From Gryganskiella cystojenkinii (taxonomy: Eukaryota; Mortierellomycota; Mortierellomycetes; Mortierellales; Mortierellaceae), in contig JAAAIG010000320.1 in NCBI GenBank assembly GCA_015852425.1, forward strand, positions 1-33,115: DNA of 33,115 bases. Reading direction: 5' to 3'. Each line of letters begins with the position of its first letter. Position 1 is the stretch's first letter. The translations under genes and the position numbers were made by a program. Shown here one piece after another: positions 30,701 through 33,115 of this stretch. The notes under the pieces were generated by a model. It saw only the letters and a program-made list of their open reading frames with translations, had not been told where the DNA came from and searched no databases.

Positions 30701-33032
30701 GGGTTGTTGACCTTGACCACGGTCTGGGCTATGCCGTTGACGATGGTTGTGTTCAAGACCTCCAAGGCGGCACCAGCGAGCAACTTAGACTGCAAACCAG
30801 GCATCTGAGTCTCAATATTCAACGCACCAAAGGCCAAGTTCAAGGACTCTACAGTGGTACTAGTGGGAGTACCAGCAATACTGACACTCGCGCCAGCGCC
30901 GCTAGTGTACAAGGTCAGCAACTCGAGACCCTCGGGAGACTTGGCAGGGTCGATCGTGGACGAGGTTGCGATCGTGTTGGCACCGGGGACAATGTTCAAG
31001 TTGGGCATGGTCACGGTTCCGAGGTTGACACCCTTGTACATAAGAGCCAAAACGACATCGCCAGCGCTGAGAGAAATCGACGAAGGGTTGACAATGATGA
31101 CCGAGATGTTCATGGTCAAACCAGCAACGGTACCAGACACGACCTGGAGCGAGGTAATTACGGGGGCAGGGTTGGCAAGACTCTGGAGACCGCTCAACTG
31201 AGTTGAGGCATTAAAGGGGATGTTAACCAAGTTCACAACACCAATCGACGTGTTGGCATAGACCGAGGCCTGGCCGTTAACGTTGAAGGGAAGATCCGAG
31301 CCGATAGTGAGATCACGGTTGAACTCTTGGAAGGCCGCATGAGACTCATCGGGGACAATAAGAGGGGTCGACAACAGGTTGAATGTCAAGGTACCTGCAG
31401 CCATGTTCGAGGTCGATGGGTTGTAGGTAGAGTTGATGGTCGCAATTGGGAGTCCATTACGGGTCAATGTAAACGCGTTGGAGACCTGTTGGAACGCGAT
31501 GTTGAAGTTGAATCCATCGGGCAGACTATAGTTGGCAATGACACCGGTCGAGGTCGTCACAGGCTCATAAGCAGTAGGGGGAGTGAAGACGAGACCGAGA
31601 GCACCGAGGTTCAAGGCCTTGATAAGCTGCAAGGGAATAGGGCTCTGAAGAGGGACGTTCAATTTCAAGTTCTTGACCGCAGCGGACAACCAGGGTAGTT
31701 CATTGACACCATCGGGCATGACAGAGACACCGGTGGCCGTCGTGTTGGTCACGAGGTTACCGATGTAACGGGACATCATTTCTGAGGTATCAGCAAGGCC
31801 CTGGGTCGTGTTCTGTGGGATCAAGACTCCAGTCATGCTCATGGTCTGAGGACCACGGACCATGGTCATGTTGGTTGAGGTCACATAACCCATGAGCGTG
31901 TCCTTGTACGAGATGGCCAAGGTCAAACTGCCCATGTACATTTGTACAGCCGACGGGTTCGTGACTGTAGTATCAATCTGGATGATGATGCCCTTGCCAG
32001 AAGGATCGTCACCAGGGAGAGAAAACTTGTCGATCTTAATACCGCTGAGGCCATTGAATGCTGGAAGGTAGGGCAAAAAGAAAAAAAAGAACACAAAGAA
32101 AATAAGAACGACATAAGCTTGAGAACTCTACGGATCGCTTGGTAAATGCCCATTTTCTTCAACTTGCCAGCATCCTGTGGAGCTTACCATTGACGGTGAT
32201 GTCCTTCTTCAGGTCCAGGTTCTTAACTGTGCGACTCAACGCGTGAACATTGAGCTTACCCTCGAGATGCCAGATAAAAGTCGGGGCATTGAGCATGTAG
32301 GAAGAGAACTCGGTGAAAGCCGTGGCATTGGTTATACTGAAACTACTAGCCAAGTTCATGTCACCCTGACCGCCACTGTTGACGGTGAAATAATGGTAGT
32401 CAATGAACGAAGGGCGAGGATGGTGAGCATGACAATCCCTTTTCTTCTTGGAAGTGTAATGGAACAAGTGAGCATAAACGATACAACAACTTACTGAGCA
32501 TAGCTCGAACCGGGAATCAGGGTGGTACCCAATTGCACACCGTTCCAAGAGACAGCGACTTCTCCAGGGAATGTGATCGTCGCGCCAAAAGGGCCTGTAT
32601 GCTGCATCTTACCAACCATGACAATGTCCATGTTCGTGGGTGTAATGTTGCTGATGTCCTGGTTAAACGTGATTTGTTTTTTTTGAAAAAGGGGTGCCAG
32701 AGCAGGGAGAGAACAGTGAGCTTGGTTGAATATCTTTTGTATGCGCGTTAGACGATCAATCCCCTTTGTTTTTATGAGGAAAGACTTACAATTTGGCTCA
32801 AATCGATGGTGGCCTTGTTCATCAAGTCTTGGGCAATCTTGGGCATGATCACATAGAGACCGAGAATGACGGCAACGATCGTCGCAATGATCAAGTTGGG
32901 GATGCAAAACATCCAAAACTTTCTCCGGCGATAGAACTTTGGAGGGGCGGCGGTCTTCACATCGTCATACTCTTCAAACTCGTCGTCCGGGTGATGCTCA
33001 TCTACTTCTTCCTCACGGATATCAAAGGCCAT
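27751..33032 (-). CDS. Large single-pass membrane protein with repeated DUF3712/LEA-like modules
   Basis: Five exons: 33032-32790, 32658-32495, 32375-32188, 32060-28481 and 28417-27751, giving 1613 residues. All four introns are GT-AG and keep frame. An acidic cytosolic N-terminus (about 1-30; DEHHPDDEFEEYDD) and a basic RRRKF precede one transmembrane helix at about 39-63. The remaining ~1550 residues are predicted lumenal: repeated beta-rich modules of the fungal DUF3712/LEA-2 kind, with recurring motifs such as VNPSSISLSAGDVVLALMYKG, VTNPSAVQMYMGSLTLAISY and HNPSKLTLYIGTIQLAL, and many N-glycosylation sequons. The C-terminal 50 residues are a Pro/Thr/Ser repeat (PTPDPTTPTPNP). Such proteins in fungi are vacuolar or wall-associated; the resemblance to yeast Tag1-type vacuolar proteins is tentative. 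LEA-2 modules suggest lipid binding or transfer, by inference only. Confidence 0.8.
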
Positions 33033-33115
33033 GGTGGTAGAACTGAAAGTCGCTTGCTAAGGAGAGGACTTTATGTGGAGAACACCTGTGGGGTGGGGGA
33101 GGAAAAGGAGGGGAA
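33033..33115. promoter_or_regulatory. Proximal promoter/leader of the DUF3712-type gene (partial)
   Basis: The last 83 bp are the upstream flank of the minus-strand gene starting at 33032. On that strand the sequence is pyrimidine-rich at the far edge. No clear TATA box is visible before the window ends. Confidence 0.4.

Noticed and set aside
1..33115. Biosynthetic gene cluster, virus-derived element or other self-contained system
   Set aside because: No core biosynthetic enzyme, polymerase, integrase, capsid or toxin-like gene was recognised; the genes have unrelated cellular roles.

Overview
This 33.1-kb window is nuclear DNA from a filamentous fungus. The best fit is an early-diverging lineage of the Mortierellomycotina/Mucoromycota type. 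That placement is an inference from family flavour: single-exon F-box/leucine-rich proteins, a cysteine-rich GPI-type surface protein, and a secreted ML-domain protein. There are no operons, Shine-Dalgarno sites or CRISPR arrays. Genes lie on both strands, most outside the F-box cluster have short introns (about 70-170 bp), and leaders are pyrimidine-rich. No tRNA or rRNA gene was recognised.

Layout. (1) 1-7.8 kb: four intronless F-box/LRR-type genes, all on the minus strand. The first three are clear tandem paralogues with a shared N-terminal F-box and a shared C-terminal block; the fourth is more divergent. (2) 8.4-10.4 kb, minus: a four-exon gene for a C2-domain protein of the Inn1/Fic1 cytokinesis type with a very long Asn-rich tail. 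(3) 10.4-11.9 kb: non-coding. (4) 11.9-13.25 kb, plus: a five-exon secreted, cysteine-rich, GPI-anchor-like surface protein with a 10-nt micro-exon. (5) 13.6-14.8 kb, minus: a synaptobrevin/VAMP (Snc1-type) R-SNARE. (6) 16.0-20.7 kb, plus: a seven-exon Zn(II)2Cys6 transcription factor. (7) 20.9-22.7 kb, plus: a BTB/POZ-like protein. (8) 23.0-24.3 kb, plus: decayed coding relics. (9) 24.3-25.8 kb: nothing convincing. (10) 25.8-26.4 kb, plus: a two-exon secreted ML-domain (NPC2-like) protein. (11) 27.75-33.03 kb, minus: a five-exon, 1613-residue single-pass membrane protein made of repeated DUF3712/LEA-like modules.

Functionally this is an ordinary mixture of housekeeping genes (exocytic SNARE, septation C2 protein), regulatory genes (zinc-cluster factor, BTB protein), surface or secreted proteins, and a rapidly evolving F-box family. 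There is no evidence that they form one pathway or a biosynthetic cluster. The most useful observations concern gene structure. Two introns need GC-AG splicing to keep conserved domains in frame; one of them splits the last cysteine codon of the zinc cluster. There is also a 10-nt micro-exon and a probable intron-split start codon. Exon coordinates were derived by hand from frame and splice-site consistency and have not been tested against transcripts.
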